This document shows positions 54,061 through 62,904 of a stretch of DNA of 64,000 bases, one piece after another; the first letter of the stretch is position 1, and each line of letters begins with the position of its first letter. Under the pieces are notes generated by a model. It did no database searches. It was given only the letters and a program-made list of their open reading frames with translations, and had not been told where the DNA came from. Made by a program: the position numbers and the translations under genes. Location: contig NZ_CP097332.1 of the NCBI RefSeq assembly GCF_023516435.1, positions 682,001 through 746,000 on the forward strand. Direction: 5' to 3'. The DNA is from Jatrophihabitans telluris (lineage in GTDB: Bacteria; Actinomycetota; Actinomycetes; Mycobacteriales; Jatrophihabitantaceae).

Positions 54061-54872
54061 CGGGTCCTCACCGCCGACGCGTTCGACGAGCCCGGGGAGC
54101 CGGACGAGCTGGACGAGCCGGGCGAGCCGGCTGAGCTGGGGGAGCTCGCGGTGCTCGCCAAGATCTCCGCGAGGTGCACCGTGCGGACGCCGGTGCGCAG
54201 CCGGCTCAAGCCACCACCGATGTGCATCAGGCATGACGAGTCGCCCGCGCTGCAGATCTCGGCCTCGGTGGCCAGCACGTTGGCGACCTTGTCAGCCATC
54301 ATCGCAGTCGACACGTCCGGGTTCTTCAGCGCGAAGGTGCCGCCGAAGCCGCAGCAGGATTCGGCGTGGGGCAGTTCGGCCAACTCGATGCCCTGCACCG
54401 CGCGCAGCAATTGCAACGGCCGGTCCGCCACGCCCAGCAGGCGAAGGGAGTGGCAGGTGGGGTGATAGGTCACCCGGTGCGGGTAGTACGCCCCGACGTC
54501 GGTGACTCCCAGCACGTCGACCAGGAATTCCGACAGTTCGTAGGTCTTGGCCGCGATCGCCTCCGCCGCGTCCGCCAGTTCCGGCCGGCCGGCCGCGCGC
54601 GCGACCTCGGCGTGCTGGTGCCGGATGGACCCGGTGCACGAGCCGCTGGGTGCGACGACGGCGTCGACCGCTGCGAAGGTCCGCACGTGCTTCTCGATGA
54701 GCGGCAGCGCGAGCGAGGGATAGCCGGTGTTGATGTGCATCTGCCCGCAACACGACTGCCCGGGCGGGAAGTCGACGTGCACGCCGAGCCGGCGCAGCAA
54801 CCGAACCGTGGCGATGCCGACCTGGGGGTAGAGCCCATCCACCAGGCAGGTCGCGAACAGGGCAACTCGCAT
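54057..54872 (-). CDS. lutA: L-lactate utilization protein LutA (CCG domains)
   Basis: 271 residues with two CCG domains: ATCLVDGLYP plus QSCCGQMHINTG, and TYHPTCHSLRLLG plus ESCCGFGGTFALKNP. These bind an Fe-S or heterodisulfide-type cofactor in the Lut complex. The C-terminal tail SSPSSAGSPGSSSSSGSPG is unusual and comes from 9-base-type repeats. First gene of lutABC; its promoter faces the two GntR-type operators. Confidence 0.9.
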   Translation of the reverse strand: MRVALFATCLVDGLYPQVGIATVRLLRRLGVHVDFPPGQSCCGQMHINTGYPSLALPLIEKHVRTFAAVDAVVAPSGSCTGSIRHQHAEVARAAGRPELADAAEAIAAKTYELSEFLVDVLGVTDVGAYYPHRVTYHPTCHSLRLLGVADRPLQLLRAVQGIELAELPHAESCCGFGGTFALKNPDVSTAMMADKVANVLATEAEICSAGDSSCLMHIGGGLSRLRTGVRTVHLAEILASTASSPSSAGSPGSSSSSGSPGSSNASAVRTR

Positions 54873-54892
54873 GGCGACACCGTAGGCTCGCG

Positions 54893-54923
54893 TGGTCTGA
54901 CCACGCTACTGATGGTCTGACCA
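54893..54923. promoter_or_regulatory. Paired FadR/GntR-type operators for lut genes
   Basis: Two exact copies of the 11-base palindrome TGGTCTGACCA (54893-54903 and 54913-54923), 20 bases centre to centre, fit the TNGTNNNACNA half-site rule of the FadR branch of GntR regulators. They lie 21-51 bases upstream of lutA in the spacer shared with the divergent regulator. Confidence 0.8.
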
Positions 54924-54953
54924 CACCCACACCCACACCCACGCCCACACCCA
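54921..54953. repeat. Hexanucleotide repeat (CACACC)n
   Basis: About five tandem copies of CACACC, one with a single change, directly abut the second operator, in the region upstream of the GntR regulator start. Confidence 0.8.
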
Positions 54954-54989
54954 GCAGAGCTCGGCGCGGCGACGAAGAAGGACGACCAG

Positions 54990-55709
54990 ATGACGGCTCC
55001 CGGTCCAGGACGCAGTTATCAACGCGTGATCGGCTACGTCGAGGAGCAACTGTCCGACGGCCGGCTGAGCGTCGGGGACAAGCTCCCGGCAGAGCGCAGC
55101 CTGGCTGCCGATCTCGGCCTGAGCCGGGCGTCGGTCCGCGAAGGACTGCGGGTGCTCGAAGCCATGGGTCTGGTCCGCACCGGGACGGGGTCGGGCCCGG
55201 ACGCCGGGGCGGTGCTGGCGGCCGACACGACGACGGCGATCTCGGTGGCGTTGCGCCTGCATCTGGCCTCGGCGACGCTGCCGGTCTCCGACGTCGTGGC
55301 CAGCCGTGTCGTCCTGGAATCCTGGGCCGTGTCCGAAGCCGCGCGACGCACCGCCGCCGGCCGGGCGAAGCCGGACCTGTCGGCCGCGACCGAACTCGTG
55401 CGGGCGATGGACGAACCCGGTATCGGCCCCGAGGCCTTCTACCGCCTGGACGCGCAGTTTCACGTGGCGCTGGCCCGGGCTGCGGGCAACGAAGTGATCG
55501 CCGCGATCATGGCCTCGTTGCGCGACGCCATCCAGACCTACGTGGTGGCCGCCGGCACCGTGCCCGACTGGCCCCGGATGCTTCGCCGGCTACGCACCCA
55601 GCACCGGGCCGTACTCGCCGCCATCGACGCCGGTGAGCCCGAGCTCGCCGCTCGCCACGTTGTCGCCCACATCAACGGCTTCTACCGCTCGACCTGGGTG
55701 TCGGAGTGA
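54990..55709 (+). CDS. FadR-type GntR regulator of lactate utilization
   Basis: 239 residues, with AAGGACGA before the ATG. The winged helix (about 8-75: LPAERSLAADLGLSRASVREGL) is followed by an FCD effector domain (about 95-225) with metal/ligand residues (DAQFHVALARAAGN, HRAVLAAIDAGEPELAARHV). It is divergent from lutABC with two perfect GntR palindromes between, so it very probably represses lutABC and itself until lactate is present. Confidence 0.88.
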   Translation: MTAPGPGRSYQRVIGYVEEQLSDGRLSVGDKLPAERSLAADLGLSRASVREGLRVLEAMGLVRTGTGSGPDAGAVLAADTTTAISVALRLHLASATLPVSDVVASRVVLESWAVSEAARRTAAGRAKPDLSAATELVRAMDEPGIGPEAFYRLDAQFHVALARAAGNEVIAAIMASLRDAIQTYVVAAGTVPDWPRMLRRLRTQHRAVLAAIDAGEPELAARHVVAHINGFYRSTWVSE

Positions 55710-55725
55710 GCTCGGCAAGGCGTTG

Positions 55726-55780
55726 CGAAATCCGCGCTGCGAATCCGCGTTGGAAATCCGCTGTGTGAATCCGCGCTGCG
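55726..55780. repeat. Imperfect direct repeats downstream of the GntR regulator
   Basis: Four imperfect 12-15-base copies of a GAAATCCGCGCTGC-like unit fill most of the 87-base gap between the regulator stop and the convergent bioY gene. Confidence 0.7.
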
Positions 55781-55796
55781 GCCCCTCTCCGGCGAC

Positions 55797-56387
55797 TCAG
55801 CGCCGGCCGACCAGCCGCCAGGTCGCCGGCAGCGCCAGTGCGGCCAGCACCGTCTTGGCCAGATCGGAGCCGAGAAACGGGCGCACGCCGAGGTCGAAAG
55901 CAGTCGCCGCCGACAGGTGCAGATCGACCGCCAGCCAGCTCGCGCCGACCGCGTAGATCACCAGATTGCCCAGCACCATCAGGGCGATCGTGCCGGCGAT
56001 CGAGCGGTCGGCGCGTCGTTCGGCGAGGGCGCCGGCCACGGTCGCGGCCAACCCGAAACCGATCAGGTAGCCGAACGACGGGCCGCCCCAGCCGTGCCCG
56101 TGAGCGGCGAACCAGGGCACACCGGCCACGCCCGCCAGCAGGTACAGGCTCATCGACAGCAGGCCGCGCACACTCCCCAGAGCGGTGCCGACGAGCAGCA
56201 CCGCCAACGTCTGCAGAGTGAACGGGACGGGAGTCCACGGAGTGTGAATCGAGGCCTGGGCGGCCACGCCGGTCAGACCGGCCCCAGCGGCTACGAGGGC
56301 GATGTCGCGCACCCAGGCGCCGGGCAGCAGGTCGGCCAGCACGAGGCGATGCGAAGTACGGTACGGGGCGATGGCAGCAGAGGTCAT
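55797..56387 (-). CDS. bioY: Biotin transporter S component BioY
   Basis: 196 residues, six transmembrane helices. The BioY core TPWTPVPFTLQTLAVLLVG, LYLLAGVAGVPWFA and GPSFGYLIGFGLAATVAG is clear. It is the membrane biotin-binding subunit of an ECF-type importer; the ATPase (BioM) and coupling subunit (BioN) are not in the window, so it either uses a shared ECF module or works alone. A TAGCTT -10 lies at -12 to -7, suggesting a leaderless mRNA. Confidence 0.92.
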   Translation of the reverse strand: MTSAAIAPYRTSHRLVLADLLPGAWVRDIALVAAGAGLTGVAAQASIHTPWTPVPFTLQTLAVLLVGTALGSVRGLLSMSLYLLAGVAGVPWFAAHGHGWGGPSFGYLIGFGLAATVAGALAERRADRSIAGTIALMVLGNLVIYAVGASWLAVDLHLSAATAFDLGVRPFLGSDLAKTVLAALALPATWRLVGRR

Positions 56388-56393
56388 GGTGGC

Positions 56394-56399
56394 AAGCTA
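56394..56399 (-). promoter_or_regulatory. -10 box TAGCTT of leaderless bioY
   Basis: Read on the minus strand, TAGCTT is at -12 to -7 from the bioY ATG at 56387. Confidence 0.5.
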
Positions 56400-56507
56400 T
56401 CCAAGGCGTTGTCGCGCCGGCCAGAGACCAGTTGCACGTGTGAGATCCGCTGCACAGGTCTTGCCTGGAGCGCGTAGTCGGCGGGTCGCGATCGTCCGCG
56501 GCAAACC

Positions 56508-58844
56508 TCAGACCGTCGCGGCACTCTCCAGGGCTTGTGCCGTCGTGGCGCCGTCCAGGTCCGGCCCGGTAGCGACGCGGTCCAGCGACACGGGGTGCTC
56601 GAGCATCGCTGGTCCCGGCGACGGATGACGTTCCACCGGGCGGCCGGTCAGATACCCCTGAACGGCGTCGCAGCCGATGGAGCGCAGCGTCTCCAACTGA
56701 CCAGCGTCCTCGACGCCCTCGGCGATCACCATCGCGTTGAGGCGATGAGCGAGGTCGATGATGCCGGCGACGAAGTCGGTGTGCTTGCCCTCGGCGTACA
56801 GCGGGGCGATGAAGGAGCGGTCGAGTTTGATGATGTCGGGGTTGACGGCGCTGATCCGGCTCAGGCTGGAATACCCGACACCGAAGTCGTCCAGGGCGAT
56901 CCGGACCCCGAGTTGCCGCAACGTTCGCAGTGAGCGCAGCACCTCGGGCCGGTCGATCGACTGATCTTCGGGAACCTCGACGATGAGGCGTTCGGGGTTC
57001 ATGCCGTAGCGGCTGAACAGGTCCTCCAGCCGCTGCGGCAGACCCGGGTCGGCCAGATGGGACAAGCCGATGTTCACCGAGATGCCCTCGCCGGGATCGA
57101 GGGAATCGACCAGCGAAACCGCCTTGCCGATCACGGTCATGTCGAGGTCGGGGAGCAGTCCGGCGCGGTCGGCGACGGCGATGAAGGTCGTGGGCGGGAC
57201 GGCCCGGCCGTTGCGCCGCCATCGAGCCAGTGCCTCCTGCGCGTACGGCGAGCCGTCCATCAGCAGGATCGGCTGGAGGGCCAGCGCAATACTGCCGGCG
57301 GCAACGGCCGAACGCAGGTCCAGCCGCAGGTCGAGGTCGTCCGGGTTGTCGTCATCCAGTTCCGGGCGCCACCGCACCGAGGTGGACTTGCCCGAGCGCT
57401 TGGCGGTGTACATGGCCACGTCGGCTTGCCGCACGATGTCCTGGCTCGACTGAGGGGCCTGGTCCGGGGACACCGTGGTCACCCCGATGCTGGCGCGAAC
57501 CGGGACGCGCCGTTCGCCGACCTGCACCGGCGGTTCGAGGGCCGTCAACAGCCGTTGGGACAGCTCGATGGGATCGCCACGGTCTTCCAGCAGGATCGCG
57601 AACTCGTCACCGCCGAGCCGGGCGATGGTGTCACCGGCGCGCATGGTGGCCCGGAGCCGATCCGCTACGGCCAGCAGTACCTGGTCGCCGGCGGTATGGC
57701 CGAGGGTGTCGTTGACAAGCTTGAAATCGTCCAGGTCGCAGAACATGAGCGAGATCGGACGGAGGTCGCGCTGGTGCAGTTCCAGGGCATGGTCGAGGCG
57801 GTCGTAGAACAGCGACCGGTTGGCCAGCCCGGTGAGGGTGTCGTGGAAGGCCCGAAAGCGCAGTTGTTCCTGCTGGGCGGCGACGTCCTCGGTGAGCTTG
57901 CGGTTGTCCATCAGGGTCAGCAGCTGCCGCAGCAGCAGCGCGCACAGGGCGACCGCGGTGACGGCCAGGTCGAGCTTGTTGCCGGTCAGCAGTCCTGCGC
58001 TGGCGGCACCGATGCCGCCCAGCACGATGAAGTACGGCAGCACGAGATAGCCGAAGGAGGCGTTGCGTCCGAGGGTCTTGGAGCCCGAGCCCTGGTCGGA
58101 CAGGGCCGCGAGCCCGATGAGCAGGAAGGCGGCTGTCCAGCCGATGTCGATGACCGAACCGGTGTGGTATGTACCTTCGGCGCTGAGAAAGGAGAATCCA
58201 CTGTCGGCGCAGGCCATTCCCACCATGCCGCAGATCAGGATCAGCAGGCCGGTACGCGACTGGGCCTGGACGACGACGAGGACGGCGATGGTGACGAGCA
58301 CGAGGTCCGAGACCGGGTACGCGAGGCTGACCAGCAACCCGACGGAGCTTTCCGCCCCGCTGCCGTAGACCTCGCCCATCGTTGTCACCCAGGAGATGCT
58401 GAACAGCGACGCGGTCAGCATGAGCCCGTCCAGCGTCAACCGGATACGCCCGCGGCCGGCGAAGGCGTTGGACGGCCGGAGCAGGATGCCCGGCAGCGCG
58501 AAGGCGGGAAACAGCAGGAAGCCCACGTCGGCCAGGCTCGGAAACGGCGCGTCGCGCGTCGACCACACCTCGTAGTAGGTCCAGATGATCTCGCCCGCGG
58601 CCCACGATCCGGTAGCGGCCGCCAGCAGTTGCCAGGACCGCCGGCGCCGGCCCAGCGTCCGGTGCGAGCGCCAGCCGGCGCAGACCGCCGCAGTGGCGGC
58701 CGCCAGTCCCTGGCCGATGTCGCTGATCGCGCGCGTGACGCGGTCGTCGAAGACCTTGCCGCACACCAGGAGCGTGAAGAGCAGGACGAAGCCGGCCGCG
58801 AGTCCCCACTGGACCGCACGCGCACGACGAGCCTCTGCCCCCAT
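56508..58844 (-). CDS. Membrane GGDEF-EAL protein (cyclic-di-GMP turnover)
   Basis: 778 residues from the ATG at 58844; the frame is open further upstream but overlaps the serpin gene. An N-terminal membrane sensor of about eight to nine helices (about 15-315) leads to a GGDEF domain with intact LGGDEFAILLED (near 409) and an EAL domain with EALARW (near 534), DDFGVGYSSL and KLDRSFI. Both catalytic motifs look intact, so it could make or degrade c-di-GMP. The acidic motif of EAL is slightly divergent (VEVPEDQS in place of ELTES), which may weaken hydrolysis. Monocistronic. Confidence 0.88.
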   Translation of the reverse strand: MGAEARRARAVQWGLAAGFVLLFTLLVCGKVFDDRVTRAISDIGQGLAAATAAVCAGWRSHRTLGRRRRSWQLLAAATGSWAAGEIIWTYYEVWSTRDAPFPSLADVGFLLFPAFALPGILLRPSNAFAGRGRIRLTLDGLMLTASLFSISWVTTMGEVYGSGAESSVGLLVSLAYPVSDLVLVTIAVLVVVQAQSRTGLLILICGMVGMACADSGFSFLSAEGTYHTGSVIDIGWTAAFLLIGLAALSDQGSGSKTLGRNASFGYLVLPYFIVLGGIGAASAGLLTGNKLDLAVTAVALCALLLRQLLTLMDNRKLTEDVAAQQEQLRFRAFHDTLTGLANRSLFYDRLDHALELHQRDLRPISLMFCDLDDFKLVNDTLGHTAGDQVLLAVADRLRATMRAGDTIARLGGDEFAILLEDRGDPIELSQRLLTALEPPVQVGERRVPVRASIGVTTVSPDQAPQSSQDIVRQADVAMYTAKRSGKSTSVRWRPELDDDNPDDLDLRLDLRSAVAAGSIALALQPILLMDGSPYAQEALARWRRNGRAVPPTTFIAVADRAGLLPDLDMTVIGKAVSLVDSLDPGEGISVNIGLSHLADPGLPQRLEDLFSRYGMNPERLIVEVPEDQSIDRPEVLRSLRTLRQLGVRIALDDFGVGYSSLSRISAVNPDIIKLDRSFIAPLYAEGKHTDFVAGIIDLAHRLNAMVIAEGVEDAGQLETLRSIGCDAVQGYLTGRPVERHPSPGPAMLEHPVSLDRVATGPDLDGATTAQALESAATV

Positions 58845-58896
58845 GACGGTCTTATCGTCCGGGACTGAAGGAGCCTGAGCCTCCCCGAAGCCCAGC

Positions 58897-60315
58897 TCAG
58901 CCGGTCGGATCGGCCACCATCGTGCTGAACAGGATGGTGCCCGTCTCGGTGTCGCGCACCAGGAACAGGAAGGGGTGGTCGAACAGGCCCGGCGGCGGAC
59001 CGGCGACAGCGGACATGGCCACCCCGATGCCGGTGACCGCGGCGGCTTCGGTGCCGCTCTCGTCCACGGAGATGTAGTCGCGCTGCGCGACCGTCCCCAC
59101 CGAGCCGGCGACCCCCAGCCCGCCGAGGTCGGCACTGCTGCCGAAGGCTCGCCGCATGCCCAAGGCCCCCAGGGTCGTGTTCAGCGTTGTGTAGTCGGCG
59201 ACGGTGAACTTGGGGAGCGACAACGGCTCGCCGGATTGGACGATGGGGGTGAGCGTGCCGACGATCGTGCCCAGGCCCGTCGGGGAAAGGCCTGCGACGA
59301 AGTGGTCCAGGTCCTGGTGGTACGGCATGATCGCCAGCGCCGCGAAGCGACCGCCGGTGTAGGGAATCTGGACGGCCTGGTAGCCGGGAGTGAACACGCC
59401 GGACAGGCCCGATCCGCCCAGCGGCTCGTGCAGGAAATCCACCGTCCTCTCGGTGCCGTCCGCGCGGTGGAATGTGTCGGGCCTCGTGTTGGCGGCGTCG
59501 AATGCCTGTCGCCACCGAGCCTTGAAGTACACGGCGTTGGCCAGCACGAGCATCGTGCCGGGATCGAGCTGGCCGGGATCGAACAGCGTGGTGATCTTGC
59601 CGTGGGTCTGCGTCTGTACCCAGGCGTTGATCGCCGCCTCGGCGCTGGCCCTGCTGCCGAAGTTCACCTGCCAGACACCGGTGCGGAAGTAACGGGACAT
59701 CGCCTGCATGAACGGGTCCGCGAGCGTCAGGCCGCGCTGGACCCACAAGCTGTTGGCTGACTCCAGGGCGAGCCCGCTCCCCCCGGCGGCACCGGTGAGC
59801 ACGTCCATCACGGCCTGCCAGCCGGCGTCCTGCTGGGCGGAGCTCAGCCCGCTCGTGTGCAGCACGTGGGCGATTTCGGCGGCCGTCTGGCCCCGTGCCC
59901 CGGTCTGCAACATGGCCAACGCGATGGCCAGGCTCGATGGCGACAGCGCCACGTTGGAGCCCGGCTTGGCCGAGGCCACCTTTCGGAGCAGGTCGAGCGC
60001 AAAGGTTTGTTCCGCTACGGCCACCTGGGCCGCGCTGTTCGTGACGGCCGCCTGGGATCCCTGTGCGCCCGTTCCGTCGCGGTTCGGGGAGTCCGCGATG
60101 AGCTGGATGGCCGCTCCGGAATGGCCACTGACTCGCAATCCTCCGCCCGACGCCGCCGGGTGCCGCCCTTGTGCCGAGCCCACGGCCAGCCCGGCTACCA
60201 ACGCCAGCGCCAGTGGCCCCGCGATCAGGCCGACCCGGCGATACCGGCGGTGTCGCGGCCGGGGCGCCTGGGCGGCGGCGAGTTCGCTCTCAGACCCAGG
60301 ATCGAGCTCGCGCAT
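58897..60315 (-). CDS. Membrane-anchored serpin (serine protease inhibitor)
   Basis: 472 residues, with GAGGAG before the ATG. A basic cytoplasmic N-terminus (RPRHRRYRR) and one transmembrane helix (about 28-48) tether the serpin domain (about 100-470) outside the cell. Serpin landmarks: SPSSLAIALAMLQTGARGQT, ANAVYFKARWRQAF, and the reactive-loop hinge GTEAAAVTGIGV (421-432), which keeps the small residues needed for loop insertion, so it should be inhibitory. By the hinge rule P1 is near Ser435 (AMSAV), suggesting elastase- or subtilisin-like targets. The terminal HPFLFLVRDTETGTILF strand is intact. Confidence 0.9.
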   Translation of the reverse strand: MRELDPGSESELAAAQAPRPRHRRYRRVGLIAGPLALALVAGLAVGSAQGRHPAASGGGLRVSGHSGAAIQLIADSPNRDGTGAQGSQAAVTNSAAQVAVAEQTFALDLLRKVASAKPGSNVALSPSSLAIALAMLQTGARGQTAAEIAHVLHTSGLSSAQQDAGWQAVMDVLTGAAGGSGLALESANSLWVQRGLTLADPFMQAMSRYFRTGVWQVNFGSRASAEAAINAWVQTQTHGKITTLFDPGQLDPGTMLVLANAVYFKARWRQAFDAANTRPDTFHRADGTERTVDFLHEPLGGSGLSGVFTPGYQAVQIPYTGGRFAALAIMPYHQDLDHFVAGLSPTGLGTIVGTLTPIVQSGEPLSLPKFTVADYTTLNTTLGALGMRRAFGSSADLGGLGVAGSVGTVAQRDYISVDESGTEAAAVTGIGVAMSAVAGPPPGLFDHPFLFLVRDTETGTILFSTMVADPTG

Positions 60316-60332
60316 CGGAGAACTCCTCGTTC

Positions 60333-60354
60333 GTCGGCGGGCTGTACCGCCGAC
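60333..60354 (-). terminator. Hairpin downstream of the PPOX gene
   Basis: An 8-base-pair perfect stem GTCGGCGG/CCGCCGAC with a 6-base loop lies between the PPOX stop (60417) and the serpin start (60315), in position to terminate the PPOX transcript. Confidence 0.5.
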
Positions 60355-60416
60355 TGGTCGGCTGACTACAGGACGCGGCGAGGAGGTCGATCCGTTGCTC
60401 AGCCGGCTCCGGCGAC

Positions 60417-60857
60417 TCAGATCTGCCCGTAGACGTGTTCGACCGACAAGCGCAGGACCAGCCGCCGGTCCCGGACCATCGCGGCGCGGTACTCCGCCCA
60501 GTCCGGATGTTCACCGGCCAACCGCCGGTAGAGCTCGATGAGTTCCTCGACGGTCTCGTCGTGCGGGTCGGCGGCGACGGCGGAGAGTTCGGCTCGCCCG
60601 TCTAGCGTCGCCCACTTCCAGAAATCGGCCGAGCTGACGTGCAGACTCACGCGCGGATCCCGTCGAGCGTTCGCGGTCTTGGCGCGGTCGGCGGTCAGCG
60701 AGACGCGAACGAGCTGGCGATCGGCCTGGTAGGCGTAGCTGATATTGGACAGCTGCGGCCGCCCGTCGGACTTCAGCGTCGCCAACACGCCCTGGTGCGA
60801 GCCGGCGACGAGCTCGAGCAGGCCCGCCTGGTGCTGAGTGGGAGAGAAGGTCGTCAT
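60417..60857 (-). CDS. PPOX-class (F420/FMN) oxidoreductase
   Basis: 146 residues from the ATG at 60857. Split-barrel fold: HQGVLATLKSDGRPQLSNISY, then RVSLTADRAKTANARRDPRVSLHV. The actinobacterial branch with a C-terminal EYRAAMVRDRRLVLRLSVEHV end is usually called PPOX-class F420-dependent. The cofactor is F420 or FMN; substrate unknown. Confidence 0.82.
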   Translation of the reverse strand: MTTFSPTQHQAGLLELVAGSHQGVLATLKSDGRPQLSNISYAYQADRQLVRVSLTADRAKTANARRDPRVSLHVSSADFWKWATLDGRAELSAVAADPHDETVEELIELYRRLAGEHPDWAEYRAAMVRDRRLVLRLSVEHVYGQI

Positions 60858-60903
60858 GGCCCTAGTCAACTGCAGGAATCCCGCGCCCGCATCAAGTCAT
60901 CAG

Positions 60904-60976
60904 CGGCCCCGATCCGCCGACGCGACTCAGCCGAACTCCGCCGACGGCCCTGATCCGCCGAACCCGACTCAGCCGA
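60904..60976. repeat. About 31-base direct duplication at the CoA-transferase 3' end
   Basis: Copies at 60904-60934 and 60945-60976 (starting CGGCCC-YGATCCGCCGA) share nearly all positions. The second copy contains the stop codon of the CoA-transferase gene (60969-60971), so the first is an untranslated duplicate of the gene end. Confidence 0.75.
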
Positions 60977-62150
60977 CGGCCCCGCTGGCTCGCGCGGTGG
61001 CGATCTGCTCCGGGGTGCGGCCCAGTTCGCGCAGGAGCTCGTCGGTGTGCCGCCCGGGCCACACCGGCGGGTCCGGCCACGCCGCGGGCGTCCGGCTGAA
61101 CCGTGGCGCCGGCGCGGCCTGGATGACCCCGTCCGCCTCGACGTAGGTGCCGCGCGCCCTCAGCTGCTCGTGCCGGGGGGCCTCCTCCAGCGAGAGCACC
61201 GGTGCGGCGCAGGCATCACTGTCCTGCAGCAGCCGCGTCCATTCCTCCCGGGTCCGGCGGGCGAAGATCTCTGCCCACCGAGCCTTTCCCTCCTCCCACC
61301 GGGCCGGATCGGATCGGGCCTGCGGGTCCAGCGCGCCGAGCTCCGAATCGGCGCCGGCCTCGGCTCCGGTCAGCCGGAGCAACTCGGCGTAGAACCGCGG
61401 CTCGAGCGGGCCGATCGCGATCTCCTTGCCATCGGCGCAGGTGTAGACGTCGTAGAACGATGCGCCGGTGTCGAGGAGGTTGCGGCCCGGCTCGTTCGGC
61501 CACATCCCCGACCCGCGCAGGCCGAGGATGAAATTCATCAGGTGGGCGGTGCCGTCCACGATCGCAGCGTCGACCACCTGGCCGCGGCCTGACGTCCGTG
61601 CTTCCAACAGCGCCGCCAGGACGCCGACGACCAGATAGAGCGAGCCGCCGCCGAGGTCGCCGAGCAGGTTCAGCGGCGGGACGGGCCGCTGACCGTGACG
61701 GCGGATCGAATCCAGCGCGCCGGTCACGGCGATGTAGGTGATGTCATGGCCGGCCGTGGCGGCCAACGGACCGTCCTGTCCCCATCCGGTCATCCGGCCG
61801 TACACCAGCCGCGGGTTGACCGCCCAGCAGTCGTTCGGCCCGATGCCCAGGCGCTCGGTCACACCGGGGCGGAAGCCTTCGATGAGGACGTCCGCGCCGG
61901 CGAGCAGGTCCAGCACCACCTGCCGGCCGGCGCCAGACTTGAGGTCGACCGCGATCGAGCGTCGCCCTCGTCCCACGATGTCCGGGTGGGGCGCATCGCC
62001 GTGTGGACCCACTTCGCCTGCTCGGTCGACCCGGATCACGTCGGCTCCGAGGTCGGCCAGCAGCATGGCCGCGAACGGCGCCGGACCCAGGCCGGCCAGC
62101 TCCACGATCCGGATCCCGGACAGCGGCCCGGACTGGTCCTGCTCAGGCAC
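60969..62150 (-). CDS. CaiB/BaiF family III CoA transferase, probable alpha-methylacyl-CoA racemase
   Basis: 393 residues. The GTG at 62150 is chosen because AAGGAG lies 7 bases upstream; a GTG at 62168 is also in frame. GIRIVELAGLGPAPFAAMLLADLGADVIRV is the family start. The racemase residues are visible: His in GHDITYIAVTGAL, Asp in NLLGDLGGGSLYL and Glu in IAIGPLEPRFYAELL, a set specific for AMACR rather than formyl-CoA transferase. It epimerises 2-methylacyl-CoA esters in branched fatty-acid or sterol side-chain breakdown. Confidence 0.85.
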   Translation of the reverse strand: MPEQDQSGPLSGIRIVELAGLGPAPFAAMLLADLGADVIRVDRAGEVGPHGDAPHPDIVGRGRRSIAVDLKSGAGRQVVLDLLAGADVLIEGFRPGVTERLGIGPNDCWAVNPRLVYGRMTGWGQDGPLAATAGHDITYIAVTGALDSIRRHGQRPVPPLNLLGDLGGGSLYLVVGVLAALLEARTSGRGQVVDAAIVDGTAHLMNFILGLRGSGMWPNEPGRNLLDTGASFYDVYTCADGKEIAIGPLEPRFYAELLRLTGAEAGADSELGALDPQARSDPARWEEGKARWAEIFARRTREEWTRLLQDSDACAAPVLSLEEAPRHEQLRARGTYVEADGVIQAAPAPRFSRTPAAWPDPPVWPGRHTDELLRELGRTPEQIATARASGAVG

Positions 62151-62234
62151 CTGGGTCTCCTTCGCCACGACTTGGTTCCGCTGCGGTCCTCGATGATCCT
62201 GCCGCATTCGCCGGCACCTGGCACAGTGAGAGCC

Positions 62235-62735
62235 ATGGCCGACATCACCGCATTGATCATGGATGACCACGAATGGTTCCGAAGGCAGTTCGCGCGCCTG
62301 GACGACGCGAACGGGGTGGCGGAGCTGACCGCGATCTGGCAGCCGCTGGCCCAGCGCCTGGATACGCATGCCGAGGCGGAGGAGACGATCTTCTACCCGA
62401 GCCTGCTGCGCAAGGGCGATGACGCGCAGGAGGAGACCGACGACGCCGTCCGCGACCACAACAAGATCCGGGACGCCGTTGCCGAGGCCGGGAAGCATCC
62501 GGTCGGCAGCGATGCCTGGTTCGAGGCGGTAGGTCACGCCCGCACCGAGAACACCGACCATCTGGGTGAGGAAGAGGACGAGGGACTGCCCGATTTTCGC
62601 AAGCACGCCAGTGCGCAACTGCGCGACGAGCTCGCCCATCGCTGGCTGGCCTTCTACGCCGAACACCCCGCCGGACGCGGCATTTCCGGCGACGATGTCG
62701 ATCCCGAGAAGTACTTGGAGGACAGCAGCCCCTGA
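62235..62735 (+). CDS. Hemerythrin HHE-domain protein
   Basis: 166 residues. The diiron HHE four-helix bundle shows its ligands in MDDHEWFRRQF, HAEAEETIFYP, RDHNKIRDAV and NTDHLGEEEDEGL. These proteins bind oxygen, NO or metal, often in stress responses. The C-terminus is a short acidic tail. It is divergent from the racemase gene and upstream of the repeat-peptide gene. No clear ribosome-binding site. Confidence 0.85.
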   Translation: MADITALIMDDHEWFRRQFARLDDANGVAELTAIWQPLAQRLDTHAEAEETIFYPSLLRKGDDAQEETDDAVRDHNKIRDAVAEAGKHPVGSDAWFEAVGHARTENTDHLGEEEDEGLPDFRKHASAQLRDELAHRWLAFYAEHPAGRGISGDDVDPEKYLEDSSP

Positions 62736-62861
62736 GACGGGCGCACTCGTCGGACGACGGCAACCTCGCAGCGATTCCGCCCTGTTGCCCGTCCTCGATG
62801 ATCGCTAGGTTGAAGTGGCTAGATTCGGAGTGGGCAAGCAGAGGCCCCCCTTTTTCCCGCT

Positions 62862-62875
62862 GGACGGATCCGTCC
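62862..62875. promoter_or_regulatory. Perfect 14-base palindrome upstream of repeat-peptide gene
   Basis: GGACGGATCCGTCC is a perfect palindrome ending 29 bases before the ATG at 62905. A TAGATT (62820-62825) could be the -10. The palindrome may be an operator or a short hairpin in the leader. Confidence 0.35.
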
Positions 62876-62904
62876 GCGGGTGACTTTCGGCGAAGGAGTT
62901 GCAG

